Shown: piece after piece, positions 40,086 through 53,185 of the stretch
Position numbering within the stretch: the stretch's first letter is position 1
Layout of the letters: the number at the start of each line of letters is the position of its first letter
Assembly: GCA_028583605.1 (NCBI GenBank)
Contig: CM053328.1
Coordinates: forward strand, 31,851,578-31,915,577
From: Dastarcus helophoroides
Lineage: Eukaryota > Arthropoda > Insecta > Coleoptera > Bothrideridae
Direction of reading: 5' to 3'
Length of the DNA: 64,000 bases
Translations under genes and position numbers: made by a program
Notes under the pieces: generated by a model
Database searches by the model: none
Told to the model about the DNA's origin: nothing
What the model saw: the letters and a program-made list of their open reading frames with translations, nothing else

Positions 40086-40399
40086 TAATTGTTCAATGAT
40101 AAACCTTAAATCATGGGTCTAAAATCAATATGATGTTCTAGGAAAGTTTGACATTTCTTATTTTACTTATTTTCAGTCTATACCTAACAGGAAACAAATT
40201 AACAATTTTGAATTTGGTATCCAGATAGTACATCATTTTTGTCTCAAATTTCACGTAATAAACTCTTAAATATATTTGCCTCTGTTTGGTAAACAGGCAG
40301 CCTAACTGGGAAAACTAGTAGAACTGGACATAATTTTTTAAGCTTATTTGTTTTTGAGTAAGTATGTCATAAATCTTTTTATTACGTGTTTAAGAAATA

Positions 40400-40590
40400 T
40401 ACTACATCATGTAACATGCGTGTTACGCGATGTAACATGCGTGTTACACGATGTAACATGCACGTTTCACTATGTAGCATGTACGTTTCACCATGTAACA
40501 TCTAAGTTACACTATATAAAATGCAAGTTACACCGTACCATGTATGTTACACCATGTAACATGTATGTCAGATCATGTAACAGTGAATTG
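40400..40590. repeat. Palindromic tandem array, array 2
   Basis: About nine units of the same family (catgtaacatgcgtgttac and variants). It is followed at 40585-40615 by a diverged copy of the sequence after array 1 (attgttcaacaataaacctt). Array plus flank therefore look like a duplicated block about 500 bp apart. Confidence 0.85.
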
Positions 40591-40717
40591 TTCAACAATA
40601 AACCTTAAATCATAGGCACAGTCTTGGTGATCATTAAATATTACTGTGGCCCATATGCTCTTTTGCCCTTATTCTCCCTTATAAATATGAACTGAACTAA
40701 TGTAATACTCCATAATG

Positions 40718-40813
40718 CACAGACCAATAGGTTTGAACATTTATTAGATTCAAAGTTTGGAAACCAAATACCAAACTTCGAATCTAATAAATGTTCAAAC
40801 TTATTGGTCTGTG
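40718..40813. repeat. Inverted repeat with 43-bp arms
   Basis: Arms 40718-40760 and 40771-40813 are reverse complements with two mismatches in 43, around a 10-base loop. Weaker complementarity extends outward about 12 more bases on each side. No transposon ends were recognised. Confidence 0.85.
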
Positions 40814-41239
40814 TATTATAGAATCCTTGTCTTCTGGGAACTCTCCTAGAGAGCAACCGCTTCGCTAGGTGGCAATGTTTCAACTGTTGGTAGTTCAGCT
40901 ACCTATGATTCACTATACACGCCTGGAGGTCTGCATGAATTTGTAGTCTAGGTTGCATTCTTCTTGCATAATGTAATACTATTGAGTAATGAAAAAATAT
41001 GCTGCACTCATAGAAACATCAAGAAATCTTTTATTTGATGACGAAAAAGAAGCATTATTTTATAATGTTGTTGAAGGTTAAGTTCAAGCGCACCCAAAAA
41101 TCCTTTACGCACTTCTTTTGGAGGGGAAATCTTATTTTTAATGTCACAAAAATTATAAATTAAAGTATTTTTTTACTTAGGTCCGAGACTTATGTCCGAG
41201 ACTTACTACCCTCTTTCACGCACGCATGAAGTCTATAGT

Positions 41240-41985
41240 TTTTTTTTTTTTTAAGTTTAATCCACTCGCAAAGGGTAACCCCATTATGCTTTCAAAGCAC
41301 TGCGAGTAAGATGCGGAAACAAGGATAGATGGCGATAAACCGCCTTCTTAAACAAGGATAAGTTGTAATTTTTGGGGAAAATTCCTTTCGGTAACAAGTT
41401 CCATAACTTGGAAGTTCTATAGAAAAAAGAGTCTCCGCAGTTAGAAGTCCTCACTGTGTCAAGCTGGATCGAACAGGAATTTGCTGTCTCCGACTGTCTA
41501 GTAAGCCTCAAGAATCTTGCCCTTGCGGGGAATCAATCCTATTAGTTCCTGCGAGCATCTTCCATGATAGTACTTGTAGAAAAGAGACAAGTCACCAACC
41601 ACACGCCTGTGCTCTAGTGTTTCGAGAGAATCGGTCAGACTCTCGTCATCAATTAGGCGAATCGGTCCTCTTTGAATTGAATTCAAGAGAGCTAAAGTGT
41701 GTTTAGGGGCTGAACTCCAAACATGAGAACAGTATTCTAGTGTTGGCCTAACTTAAGCTTTGTATAGTGTAAATAGCTGATGAGATGTGAAGTACTTTTT
41801 AGCACTAAATGAAATGGCGCGCACATGATCGTTCCAAGAGAAGTTAGTGCCCGCATTCACTCCTAGGATAGATAAGATTAGATCCCATGGGAAGGATTTT
41901 ACCAGCCATTAGTATGTTTGTTGCGTTATTTCTTGCTGTTTTCTTAGAGAAACCCGCGGCCTGAGTTTTTAAAGCATTGTAGTCG
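41240..41985 (-). pseudogene. LINE ORF2 C-terminal remnant (LINE B)
   Basis: Read from high to low coordinates. A post-reverse-transcriptase segment at about 41890-41975 (NILMAGKILPMG), then LAFLNSI and QRGPIRLIDDES (41640-41690), SLETLEHRRVV and the terminal block FFYRTSKLWNLLPKGIFP ending in a stop at 41284. The 3' tail follows (gcgagtggattaaactt in sense) with an A-rich end near 41240-41255. A frame change at about 41500 and other breaks make it inactive. It is homologous to 50930-51770 and 6110-6290. Confidence 0.78.
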
Positions 41986-42380
41986 ACAAAGTTGCAAAAT
42001 GACCGGATTTCAATGACTGCACAACAGTTTTCGGGATATGTTTTGCCTGAGTCTCGCCTTCAACCATAAAGCTAGTCAAAAGAAGTGGTTCTTGAATCAG
42101 ACTTTCAACCAAATCCCACGGTAAGCTCAAGTTGTTCTGTTTGTCTTTCAATAAACCAAAGAGTGCTGAACTGTTTCCAGCGGAAGCACAACTGAAGTGG
42201 TCGTCTTCATTTGATAATAAGTCTGAGGATCGTCTGTTTTTTTCGCCTATCTCTCTTGCTAAAAATTTATTAGCTTCTTCAGAAGGAGTTTGCATTGTAT
42301 CTGGGTTAATACCCAGATCTGTCGGTACTATAAATTTTTTATGATTTTTTTGGATGCTCCATTTCGCTCTTTTTTTATCA
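41985..42380 (-). CDS. Unidentified coding-like segment
   Basis: An uninterrupted frame of about 130 codons. It runs from just inside a possible splice acceptor (ttcttcggtag, minus strand, about 42380) to the LINE junction near 41985, through a first ATG at 42293-42295. Composition is protein-like: charged, balanced, with segments such as KRAKWSIQKNHKKFI, SNEDDHFSCASAGNSS and LPWDLVESLIQEPL. This contrasts with the low-complexity frames around it. It is not recognised. It could be an exon of a lost host gene, the N-terminal part of another transposon, or an unrecognised part of the LINE it abuts. The 3' end runs into LINE B sequence, so any gene is broken there. Confidence 0.4.
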
Positions 42381-43435
42381 GTCTACCGAAGAAGATGTTT
42401 CCTATTAAATTAATGTTTACATTTAGGCAGTCGTAATCAGTTTAAACTTAAATACTTATTTGTTTAATAAATTCCAGTTTTCTTTGAAACCAGATTTCAG
42501 CTTTTGATCACTAGAGCGACTGCAGAAGTTTTCTTTTAAATTTGTTAGACACTCCAAAATTACATCGAGAAGTTATACAACAATTAAAGGACAAGTTGTA
42601 AGACCAGACTGAACCAGATGTGCACTTTAGAGTAGACAAGGGCTACTTTGATCATGGGCCAAAATAATTCGTTAAGTGAACCAAAGATGTACCCATTTTC
42701 AAATAGGTTATTTTCAAAAACACGATAAACAGACATAAAAGAAAAGGATCGCAAGGTCTTCAGAAAGATCTACATATATTATATTTCACTTGACAGATTT
42801 TTCGCTCCACATGTAACATTTGCAGTAATGAAAGTTTCTTGCTAAAAAAAAATGCGCGCTATAACAGCTTTGTTGGAATTTGTGTATAACGAAATATATT
42901 AGGTCCAAAACCACAGATTTTTGCTTCAGGTAGTTTGCTTCAAGTAGTTTGCACCTGGCAAATAAAGCCATCATTTCGCTTCTTTGTAGTCCTATCTTAT
43001 TCTACAATAATTCAAAACAATTTCCTTGGCTGGGACAAAGTTACACCTCAAGGAACAAAGTCAGGGTCACTTTATTTTTTGTTTATGGTACTGAAGTGAA
43101 AAAAATCAAAAATGACGCGGATTTCTCATTCTTTTGTACTGCCATGCAGTGTCAGTTTCTCGAAATATATACCAGCAGCAATTTGTTAACACATTTTTAT
43201 TCCAAAAAGCTTGGTGCCTATCTTCATAAGACTTTAAATATTAATGCAAACGTTCACCATCTTCGTCACTTATATATACTTCCTACATTTTCAAAAAAAT
43301 TCAGGTACGAAAGTAAAAAAATAATTTTTAAGGACATCCTCAAGAAATGTTTAGTCTCCATGAGCTCTGGTTAACTCTCTATATACTTGAAATAGTGATT
43401 CCTTGGCAATGGTGATAAGAAACTTCGTCAGAATT
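42381..43435. other. Intergenic DNA
   Basis: About 1 kb without supportable features. A 141-codon open frame at 42949-43374 (+) has no recognisable motif and is probably chance. Confidence 0.35.
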
Positions 43436-43526
43436 AGTACTGGATTTAGTATCAGCTATCAAAGCTATGGCTTAGGGCCTCCGCCATCTTGGGCGGAGGG
43501 CTAATAGGGTAAAAGGCCCTTTTTCT
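43436..43526. mobile_element. hAT-like terminus fragment
   Basis: tactggatttagtatcagct followed by aagctatggcttagggcctc matches, in the opposite orientation, the end of the element at 21732-23960 (ccctaagctatagcttgtg). A small GC hairpin cctccgcc/ggcggagg lies at 43478-43499. Only one end is present. Confidence 0.4.
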
Positions 43527-43613
43527 AGTCGATAAAATTGTTGGTGTCTAAACCTGATCATGGTTAGAATGCAATACAGGTTTAGTGATCGACACAAAAA
43601 CAACAATAAATAT

Positions 43614-44360
43614 CTGAAAGACAATAGAATCACCTTGGACAAGCAATACGATTTCAGACAACAACGATTAACTGACGATCTGCTGGGGCGTATGACACTA
43701 ATATCTTCAACTCAGCTATAGAAAACCATGGTGAGGCTAGGATTGTGGCATTGGATATCTCAAAGGCCTTCAATAGAGTCTGGCACCGATCTGTTCTCGC
43801 CAAACTAACATCTTACGGCCTTCCTTCTGGACTTTGTCATTTGATATCCAGTTTTCTCGCTGACAGATCTCTTCAGGTTGTCGTTGATCGCGTCTTATCC
43901 AAGATATTTGCAGGGGTGCCTCAGTGTTCGGTCCTGTCTCCTACTCTGTTTCTATTACACATAAACAATCACTTAGTTTCAGCTTCCAATGCGATATACA
44001 GCTACGCAGATGATAGTAGCCCGGTGTCATCTTTTTTCTCTGACAAACCATTATTCGTCGCTGCTTCAGAGCGACTAAGAGAACAGCAGATACAGATGAT
44101 TAATCGAGATCTCGAAAAAATCATTCTGGAATGAGGTAAGAAGAATCTGATCGACTTCAAAGCTTCAAAAACTCAGGCCGCGGTTTTCTCCAAGAAAACA
44201 TCAAGGGATAATGCAACAAACATACTAATGGAAGGTGAAGTCCTCCCGATGGGACCTAATCTGTCTATCCTAGGAGTAAATGCGAGCACCGACTTCTCTT
44301 GGGACGATCATAAGCGCACCGTTGCCAAGTCCGTCTCTCAAAGGCTAGGCGGTTTTAAAC
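43614..44360 (+). pseudogene. LINE reverse transcriptase remnant (LINE C)
   Basis: The best-preserved reverse-transcriptase domain in the window. A trace of the upstream motif (YDFRQQRLTDDLLG) at about 43647, then a 129-codon open frame 43745-44134 with ALDISKAFNRVWH, SFLADRSLQVVVDRV, GVPQCSVLSPTLFLLHINN and the catalytic YADDSS box. A stop at 44132 is followed by KASKTQAAVFSKK and NILMEGEVLPMG, then LGVNASTDFSWDD. Gly in the usual GVPQG motif is replaced by Cys. The element is truncated at both ends; after about 44360 it runs into AT-rich DNA. It is the same family as LINEs A, B and D; jockey/CR1-like is a tentative assignment. Confidence 0.85.
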
Positions 44361-45643
44361 TAGTTTTTTTAAATAGTTTCTTTACTGTAATTTTGATACA
44401 TAGACTTTTATCTATCAATTCCAATTAGAAATTATTCTGCACTCCTAATTTTGATATCTTTTATTAATTTCGGATTATATCTCGAAATGATGACTATTTT
44501 CTTCAAGTTAAAACTATTCATTTTTTTTATAACGTAACTATTTGATGGGATAAATTTCAAGTTTCCGGAGATTTTAAATAACATTTTTCTGCTGTTCTAA
44601 ACAGCTACAAGTACTTTTTCGCAAGAACTGGTAGATTTGATTCCCCTTCGGCAACATTCTCAAGCTACACCAGATAGTCCACAAATTTTGGTGCAGTTCA
44701 ACTTGACACAGAATTGTACCTTATGATGAGTTTGTTTCAAAAATTCATGTTTCAAATATTTCAGAACTTGACACAGAAAATGCTAGCAGAATATTAAAGT
44801 AACTTATTATTTATCGAAAAATCTAAATCCACTCTGCAAATTAATTTGACTTACCCGTTAAATTGTACCAATCGGAAGTCGCGCTGCTCTTAAACGCACC
44901 ACGTGCTGTCACTTATTAGCATACGACGAACGCTCAATTCAGAAACGTGCTGGAACTACAAGCCTCGACCGAAGTGTCTTCGAATCACAATTGAGATTGC
45001 GACTCCACGAAATGATTTGATATACCTGATGGATGTTTGGTGAACAGCGTCGCAGCAGCATCAAGTGGTACATTACTTTCTAACCCCACCTACAAGAGCG
45101 ACCTCGACGAGCCTCCACCGGGGACCACACCCGCAGAAGTCGCAGACTTCTTTCTTACTTTGCCCAACCGAAGTCTGACCTCACCAGTTTCAGCTCCTTG
45201 AATACAGGCGAAGGTATAGCTGATCCTTTACAGTTGAAGGAGAAATGAATCGAATGTTGCCTGAGGTACATAATGAAAGGAATACCGGCTTGTATAACAT
45301 TAACGCTACTATTGTAACCCACTGATAAATTTCCAAGTTTCCGCGTTAATAATTTTGGATTTTTTTATATTATATGCCGCTTGTGTGACAACCAATTTTA
45401 TTGGAGTTTCCTGCAGCTGTAAGTGATTGTAAGATGATAATGTTAAAGCGAACACACATCTGCAATTAAACCCTTAGAAAGGTAGACATTCTCTCTTAAT
45501 TTATGAAATCTTGTTACATGTGTGTTTATTCAGGACATTTACATACTGGGTATCCCACTGAAAACATATCTGAGGGTGAAACTGACAAGAAAGATTTGTT
45601 GCTTAATTGCAAGTCGCATATTTAAAGAACAATTGGTATTCGA
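44361..45643. other. Intergenic DNA with a GC-richer block
   Basis: Most is AT-rich, but about 44860-45240 is clearly GC-richer and has many CG dinucleotides. No long open frame or RNA gene was recognised in it. Confidence 0.45.
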
Positions 45644-45990
45644 CAGAGCTGGGCAAATTACATTTAAAAAGGAATCATTATATTACCCATTACTTTTTCA
45701 GAAAAAGGAATAATGTTACTTCGAATTACATTATCATTGGTTAAAAAGCAATTACATTTTAAATTACTTTTAAATTTTACAATATAAACGATAACGTATA
45801 ATGTACAAAATTCATTTTTTATTTAGTAATACAAAATAAACTATCAACTAAAGGACACATACACAATGTAATGTCAACTTTAGTGCCATAAATGTTATGA
45901 TTTATATTACAGGAAAGAAGCTAAATAATAGCCTAGAAAAAAAGAATTCAGTAAAGTTCATTTAAACGAATACAAAAAGTCATTTTTTTT
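45644..45990 (+). mobile_element. hAT-like left end
   Basis: It begins CAGAGCTGGGCAAATTAC, followed by ttacccattactttttcag and attacatt repeats, a pattern common at hAT-type ends. The preceding 8 bases are gtattcga. No matching right end with that duplication was found, so the element is either truncated or its right end is unrecognisable. Confidence 0.45.
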
Positions 45991-48900
45991 TAAATTGCGA
46001 GTTGTTTTTCAAAATTTAAATTTTGTGAATTTAGTACTTTTTTGAAAAATCTCAGTTCAAAATTTCGATATTTTTGAACATTTTTGTCCATTTTTTTAAT
46101 TTCGTCTTTTCTCAATTTTTTTTCAAAATGTCGATCACTTTTGAATATTTCGACTTTCTTTGAAAATGTATACTTTTTTGAAAATACTGACTTCTATTGA
46201 ACAATTCCGACTTATATTTCAAAATATTGACCTTCTGAATATTCCTACTGCTTTTTGGAGAAATCGATTATTATTGCAGAATTGCACTTTTTTTAATTTA
46301 ATTAACTTATTTTGAAGAATTTCGACATTTTTTTGAAATTTTCGATGTTTTAAAATATCCACTGTTATCGTAATTTCGACTTTTCTGGGAATTTGCATTC
46401 GTTTCAGAACGCCCACTGCCAAAATTTTGACTTTTTCTCGAAAAAATATTTTAATTTTGAAAATGTTGACCTTTTGTTGCTTCTTTTGACAGTCCAGCTT
46501 TTTTAAAAACTTGACTTTGACTATATTAATTTTTGAATATATTCACTTTATCTTGAATATTTCAATTTTGTGAAAAATTTCTACTTTTTAAAATGTTTGC
46601 CTTACTTCATGAAAAAATTGACATTTCCAACCCTTACTTCGTGGAATGTTTTAATATTAATAAAGTTAAATAGTTATGATTATGTTATAAAATTTCAGTA
46701 TTTGTTAATTTTCCCTTATTGAAAACTTATAGATTTTTTTTAAATTTTCCTATGTTTGACTTTTTTAAAAGAATTACACACTTTTGAAAATTTGAATATT
46801 TTGAAGGATTTCGAGTTTTTCTCAAGATTTTGGTACTTTCTGGCAGACATTTTTGAAAAATCTTACTTTAAATTTCATTCCAAATTTTCGACATATCTTG
46901 AAAATTTCGAATTTCAAATTCTCCATTTTTTTAAACGTTCACATTTTCCAAAAATTGACTTATTTTGAAAATTTCATGTCTTTCGCTATTTCGCCTTTTT
47001 TCCAAAATGTCTACTTTCCAAAACTTCAACATTTTCTGGAAATTTAAACTTTTTGTTAATTTATACTAAATTTTGACACAAAATTTCAAACTTTGCTTAA
47101 AATTTCGACTATTTCAAAATTATCTTTTCTTTTTGGTGATTCTATTACTGTAAAGTTTTATTTTTAAACTTCGATCCTATTCCAAAAATTGCACTTTTTT
47201 CTGAAAATTTCAACCTTTGCTCAAAATTCTGTTTATTTCTCTAAGTTGTACCTATACAATTTTTATTTTATTTTAGAAATTTTGGCTTTAATGTAAATTT
47301 GACTCTTTTTTTTTAAATTCTATCAAAAATTTCAACTTTTTTTAATTTTTTTAGAATGTACCCCATTTTCTGAAAATTTCAACCTTTTATTATCCAAATT
47401 TCAACTTTTCCTCGAATATGTAATTTTCGAAGAATTTCAATTTTTTTTTAAAATTTCTACTATTTTCAAAATTTCGACTTTTCCTCGAATATTTGATTTT
47501 CGAAGAATTCCAAAATTTTTTCTAAATTTCGACTTTTTAAAATTTTTGCCTTATTTCATAAAATAATTAACATTTCCAACCCTTACTTCGTGGAATTTTT
47601 TAATATTGTGAAATTTCAGCTTTCGTTTATTTTTCCTTCTTATCGAAAATTTATAGCTTTCTTTAAATGTTCCCAAGTTCGTCTTTTTTAAAAGAATTAC
47701 ATACTTTTGAAAATTTGAATAATTCGAAGGATTTCGAGTTTTTCTCAAGATTCCGGTACTTTCTGAAAACTACATTTTTAAAAAACCTTGCTTTAAATTT
47801 CATTCTAAATTTTCGACATATCTTGAAAACTTTGAATTTCAAATTCTCCATTTTTTAAACGTTCACATTTTCCAAACTTTAACATTTTTTGAAAATTTAA
47901 ACTTTTGATTTATTTATAATTTATATTAAACTTTGACACAAAATTTCGAACTTTGCTCAAAATTTCGACTATTTCACAATTATCTTTTTTTTTTTTGGTG
48001 ATTCTATTACTGTGAAGTTTTATTTTTAAACTTCGATCCTATTCCAAATATTGCACTTTTTTCTAAAAATTTCGACCTTTGCTCAGAATTCTGTCTATTT
48101 TTCAAAGTTCCACCTATCCAATTTTTACTTTATTTCAGAAATTTCGACTTTGATGTAAATTTGACTCTTTTTTTTAAATTATATCAAAAATTTCGACTTT
48201 TCTTAATTTTTTTTAGAATTTACACCATTTTCTGAAAATTTCGACCTTTTATCATCCAAATTTCGACTTTTCCTTAAATATTTAATTTTCGAAGAATTCC
48301 AAATTTTTTTCAAAATTTCAACTTTTTCAATATTTCGATTTTTTTCAAAATGTCGACTTTTTTTGAAAATTTCAATATTTTATCATCAAAATTTCGACTT
48401 TTCCTCGAATATTTGATATTCGAAGGATTCCAAAATTTTTTCAAAGTTGTGACTTTTTTTGAAAATTTAGACTTTTTGCCCAAAAAAATTGCCATTCGCT
48501 AAAAAGTTTGAAAAACCTAACGTTTTAAACTGCGAATTTAAAGCAAGCATTTTGAAAAGAAGCATTTTTCAAGTTTGATACGAAAAATTTCGAAAAAAAT
48601 TCGGAATTTAGAAGAATTTTCGAGTTTAAATATTTTTTTGAAAAGTTAGACTTCAAAATTTTAATTTTTTATTAAAATATTGCCTTTTTTTTCAAAATTT
48701 CACTTATTTTAGGAAGTCCGCTACTTCAAAATTTCGACTTTTTCGCAAATAATTGACTTATTTTGAAGATCACCATCTATTTCAAAATATAAGGTTTATT
48801 TAAAAATGTTATTTTATTTATTTCAAAAATTTTCACTTTTTCTCGAAGTTTTTACTTTATTTTTGAAAAATTACTTTCTAAATTTCATAATTTGTCTTAA

Positions 48901-50866
48901 AATTTCAACTTTTTTGTAACTTTCCAAACTTTTTGAAATTTTTTCGATGACATTTTTTTGATGAAAATTTCGACTTTTTTCAAAAGGTGGACCTTTTTTA
49001 ATGAGTCTGCCTTTGCTTGAAAGGCTTTCTGGACATTGTTTTTACTCTTTTCTGAAGAATTCGATCCTTATGAAAATTACGACTTTTTTGAGAATTTCGA
49101 CCTTCTGAAAACTTTTTGCAATTTTCGACATTTTAAAATTGCTATTGTTTCTAAATTTTGTTTTTTTTTTGTAAAAATTTCAATTTTAAATTTTGGTCTT
49201 TGAATTTTGATTGTTTTATTACAGAAATTCGGCAGTTGAAAATTTACACTTTTTAAAGTTCTCATTTTTATCAACATTTCTGTATTTTGTCAAAATTTTG
49301 ACTTCTTTTTACTTTCTTTCTAAAGTACACCTTTTTCTAAGTTTAATTTTAAAAGATCGACATTTGGAAGTTTAGACTAAGAATGTTGACTTTTTTTGAC
49401 ATTTTGGTTTCCGAAAGTTACTTTTTGCAAATTTTAACTTAAAAACTTCTACTTTTTTTTATTTTGTTTTTCTCGTACATTATCTGTAATCTATTTATTT
49501 TGTAATGTTTAATTTGTAATTTCAACTTTTTTTAAAAATTTAGAATCTTTCAGAATGTCAACGTTTTTCAATTTTTTTAACTTTTTCCGCAAAGTTTGAC
49601 TTTTTTAAAATTTCGGCATTTCAAAATATCTATTTTCATTTTTTTTGTGGAACGCACTGGTCCTTGCTTATCTTCAAAAATTGAAATACAAATCTTGTCC
49701 CCTGAAATCAAGAGAGATTAAAAAATACAACAAAGGTTGCTTTAACACTTATCGATAGACAAGCTATCATCTTCAGAGATACTCTCTGAAGATGATCGAA
49801 ATGCGTTAGAGCAACCTTTGTTTTATTTTTTTAATCTCTCTTGGTTTTAGGAGATAAGATTTGTATTTCAATTTTTCAACCTTTGTTGTCTTTTTTAATC
49901 TTTCTTGGTTTCATGGGAAAATATTTGTATTTCAATCTATTTTTATTTTCAAAATTTCCACTTTTTCCAAAATTTCAATTTTTTTTTATTTATTAATATT
50001 ATATTTTAAACAGTTTTTTATTAAAATTTCGCCTTTTTTAAAAGTATGATTCCACTTTTTATCAAAATTTTGACTTCTATTAAAAAGTAAAAATTAATTT
50101 TTAAAAAATTTTAAATTTTGTTATTTTTTTCAAAATTACTGGTTTCAGCTGGAGAATCTAAAAATTTAGAGTTTTGGTAAAACCTGAAATATTGGTTGAC
50201 TTAAAATTGAAACTAAACTCCACGTTAAAGCACGTACTTTGAAATTTACATCGACTTTTATATTTAAAATGGAAATTTCTAGAGAAATGAACAAAAAGCT
50301 TAGATAGAATCTCGATTTGAAGAAAAAAGTTGGGAAAAAAACATACTAAAGGATCGAAATTTGGGAAAATTTGGGAATTTTTTGAAAATCTTTACCATTT
50401 CATGTTACCTCTCAAAAGTTTAAGCTGATTTTTAAAATTTCGGCTTTAGGCTACAGTATTAAAGGATTTTATATTTTTTCTTTAAGTTTTGACTTTGAAA
50501 TTTAAAATAGCAAGATTTTACCCGAAATTTCAAGAAAAAAAATCCTTATTTTAACGTCCATTCCTTGGATCAATCTAAAGAGTTGAATGTATTCGAAAAA
50601 GTTTCAGATAGGTATCGAAATTTTAAGAGATAGTGAAAAAAATCCAGTTTAAAGATTAAAGAGAAGTAGATCGAACTTTGAAACTACAATTCAGGATTTT
50701 GAGATAAAATTTTTGGATCGATTTTGAGAAAATAAAATTAAGAATTCCTCGAAAGAAAAGAAGAAATTTTGAACTCTAACTTCAAATTCTGAGCAAAATT
50801 TGGTGAAGAAAACAAAGTTTTAAGATAGTTGAAAAACTTTTAGTGAGTCACGAAGGAGAAGCATAA
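45990..50866. repeat. Degenerate AT-rich array with a 950-bp tandem duplication
   Basis: The T-rich form of the repeat on + (ttttgaaaatttcgac) to about 50130, then A-rich to the end. A 950-bp unit is duplicated: 46602-47550 recurs at 47550-48470, with shared marks catttccaacccttacttcg and aaaagaattaca.acttttg. Foldback copy 9 is inserted at 49646-49936. All open frames are low-complexity by-products. Confidence 0.7.
49646..49936. mobile_element. Foldback element copy 9 (with duplicated right arm)
   Basis: A complete left arm (ttgtggaacgcactggtcct), a short core cttcagagatactctctgaag and a right arm. A second, partial right arm (aacctttgttgtcttttttaatct) is appended at 49880-49936. Confidence 0.77.
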
Positions 50867-50929
50867 AAATAGCTGGGCAATAACAAAATAAGTTTGGGAA
50901 ACGTTGCACTAGGTGACTATTTTTTGTAA
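50867..50929. mobile_element. Possible hAT-like right end
   Basis: In reverse complement it reads TAGTGCAACGTTTCCCAAAC, similar to many hAT ends (CAGTG...TTCCCAAAC). It lies at the right edge of the AT-rich array and abuts a LINE 3' tail. No left partner was found. Confidence 0.3.
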
Positions 50930-52800
50930 GTTTAAGCCACTCGCAAATGGCATCTTCATCATGCCTTCAGACACTGCGAGCAGGATTCGGAAACAAGGAT
51001 AGGCGATAAATCGCCTCCTCAAACAAGGATAGATTGCAATTTTTGGGGAAAATTCCTTTGGGTTCCATAGCTTGGAAGTTCTATAGAAAAAAGAGTCTGC
51101 GTAGACAGAAGTCCCTACTGTGTCAAGCTGGACCGCACAGGAATTCGCTGTCTCCGACTGTCTTTTATGCCTCAAGATTCTTACCCTTGGGAAGATCAAT
51201 CCTATTAGTTCCTGCGAGCATCTTCCATGTTTTGCTGCATGCACCTCATACAAGTGCCTCAGTATCCATATTCCGTTCGGTAAGGAATTCCATAGCTTGG
51301 AAGTTCTATAGATAAAAGAGTTCACAAACAGAAGTCCCCAGAGGAATTTGCTGTCTCCGTCTGTCTTGTATGCCTTAAAAATCTTACCCTTGGAGGGACA
51401 ATCCTATTAATTCCTGTAAGTTACTTCCATGAAAGTACTTGTATAAAAGAGATACGTCATCAGCCATCCGCCTGTACTCTAGTGTTTCAAGTGAATCAGT
51501 TAAATTCTCATCATCAACTAGGCGAATCGCTCTTCTTTGAATTGAATTCAAAAAAGCCAAAGTGTACTTTGCGGCTGAACACCAAACATGAAAACAGTAT
51601 TCTACTGTTAGCCTAACTTGAGCTTTGTATAGTATGAGTGGCTGATGAAATGTAAAGTACTTTTTAGCTCTAAAAAGAAGGCCTAGCTTCTGAGAGGCAG
51701 ACTTGGCAATGACGCGCATATTATCGGTCCAAGAAAAGTTAGTGCTCACATTCACTTCTAGGATCATATTGGGAGGATTTTACCGCCCATAAGTATGTTT
51801 GTTGAATTATCCCTTGAGATTTTCTTAGAGAAAACTGCGGCCTGAAGCAAGGAAGTCGACCAGATATTTTCCAACCAGAATGATTTGAAGAGCCCAATTA
51901 ATAATTTGTATCTGCTGTTCTTTTAGCCGCTCTAAAGCAGCGACGGATAATGGTTTGTCGGAGAAAAAAGATGACGTCTGGTTAATATCATCTGCGTAGC
52001 TGTATATTGGAAGCTAAAGCTAAGAGATTGTTTATGTGTAATATAAACAGAGTAGGAGACAGGACAGAATCCTGAGGCACCCCTGCATTCGTCCAAATAT
52101 CTCGGATCAGAGACGATCAACGACAATCTGAAGAGATCTATTAGCGAGAAAACTGGATATTAGGTGACAAAGTCCAAAAGGAAGACCATGAGATGTTAGT
52201 TTGGCAACAACAAATCGGTGCCAAACTCTGTCGAAGGCATTTTAGAAATCCAATGCCACATTCCTAGTTTCACCATGTGTTGCCATAGCTGAGTTACAGA
52301 TATGAGTAACATATCCCAGTAGATCACCAGTTAAGCCTTGTTGTCTGAAACCGTATTGCTTGTCCGAGGTGATTCTATTTTTCCTCAGATATTTGAGACG
52401 ACGTTGTTAACGTTTTTCATCATTTTAGATTTAACGGGCAACAAAGATATTGGGCGATAGTTGTTTGCCAGATTTCTTTTTCCCTTTTTAGGGACAGGCT
52501 GCACCCTAACAGATTTCGAGATGTTAGGGAATACACCTTTGTTGTAAGAAAGTGTAAACAATTGGTTTAGGATAGGAGTCAACTCTGGAGCACATTTTCT
52601 AATAACAAGAGCTTTCGATGTGTTGAGCTTAAGGACAACGCACAGTCAGAAAGACTGTGCGTTGTCCGAAAACAACCTCAGGCATCGAAGTGCCAACCTT
52701 AGAAAGAATGGGAAGTTCTGCGTTTCGAGAATCAAGGTTGCAATTTTCAGCAAACATTAAAGTTAGCTAGATGCTGGAACAAATAGATTGACGGTTGAAA
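50930..52800 (-). pseudogene. LINE ORF2 remnant, longest copy (LINE D)
   Basis: Read from high to low coordinates. KCAPELTPILNQLFTLSYN and NNYRPISLLPV (52385-52600), YGFRQQGLTGDLLG (about 52330), NAFDRVWHRF (about 52220), SFLANRSLQIVVDRL, a damaged GVPQ-box, SYADD with LHINN traces (51990-52060), VNVSTNFSWTD (51720-51760), TVEYCFHVWCSA, QRRAIRLVDDE and the terminal FYRTSKLWN block. The last block appears twice (51040-51090 and 51270-51330), so the 3' end has an internal duplication. The 3' tail at about 50935 matches LINEs A and B. Many stops; inactive. Confidence 0.82.
52633..52667. repeat. Perfect 15-bp hairpin inside LINE D
   Basis: ggacaacgcacagtc (52633-52647), loop agaaa, gactgtgcgttgtcc (52653-52667): a perfect inverted repeat. 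It interrupts the LINE reading frame, where sequence on either side continues the LINE protein. Confidence 0.9.
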
Positions 52801-53006
52801 AATGCAAAGATTTTTTTTTAAATCGTCTGGGGAGACTTTCGCAGGGGACTATCGAGTGTCGAAAAGGGATTCCCCCTAGTCATCTCGAATTTATTACGCC
52901 AGTAAAAGCATTTATCATTGGCTCCACCGATTTATAAAACAGTATAATTTATTGCTGTAATTTGGGTTTCCATTGCTGTTGAATATAATAATTGTTATTA
53001 AGCATA

Positions 53007-53185
53007 ACAAAGGTGGCCCTAATGCGTTTCGATAGCCAAGCTATCATCTGCAGAGAAATACAGTATCCCTCTGAAGATGATAGCTTGGCTATCAAAACAC
53101 GTTAGAGCAAGCTTTGTTGTGTTTTTAATCTTTTCTGATTCCAGGGGACAAGATTTGTATTTCAATTTTTGAAGATAACCAAGCA
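53007..53185. mobile_element. Foldback element copy 10
   Basis: A truncated left arm from aacaaaggtggccctaatgc, a core cagagaaatacagtatccctctg, and a full right arm cttggctatcaaaacacg to tttttgaagataaccaag. Confidence 0.75.
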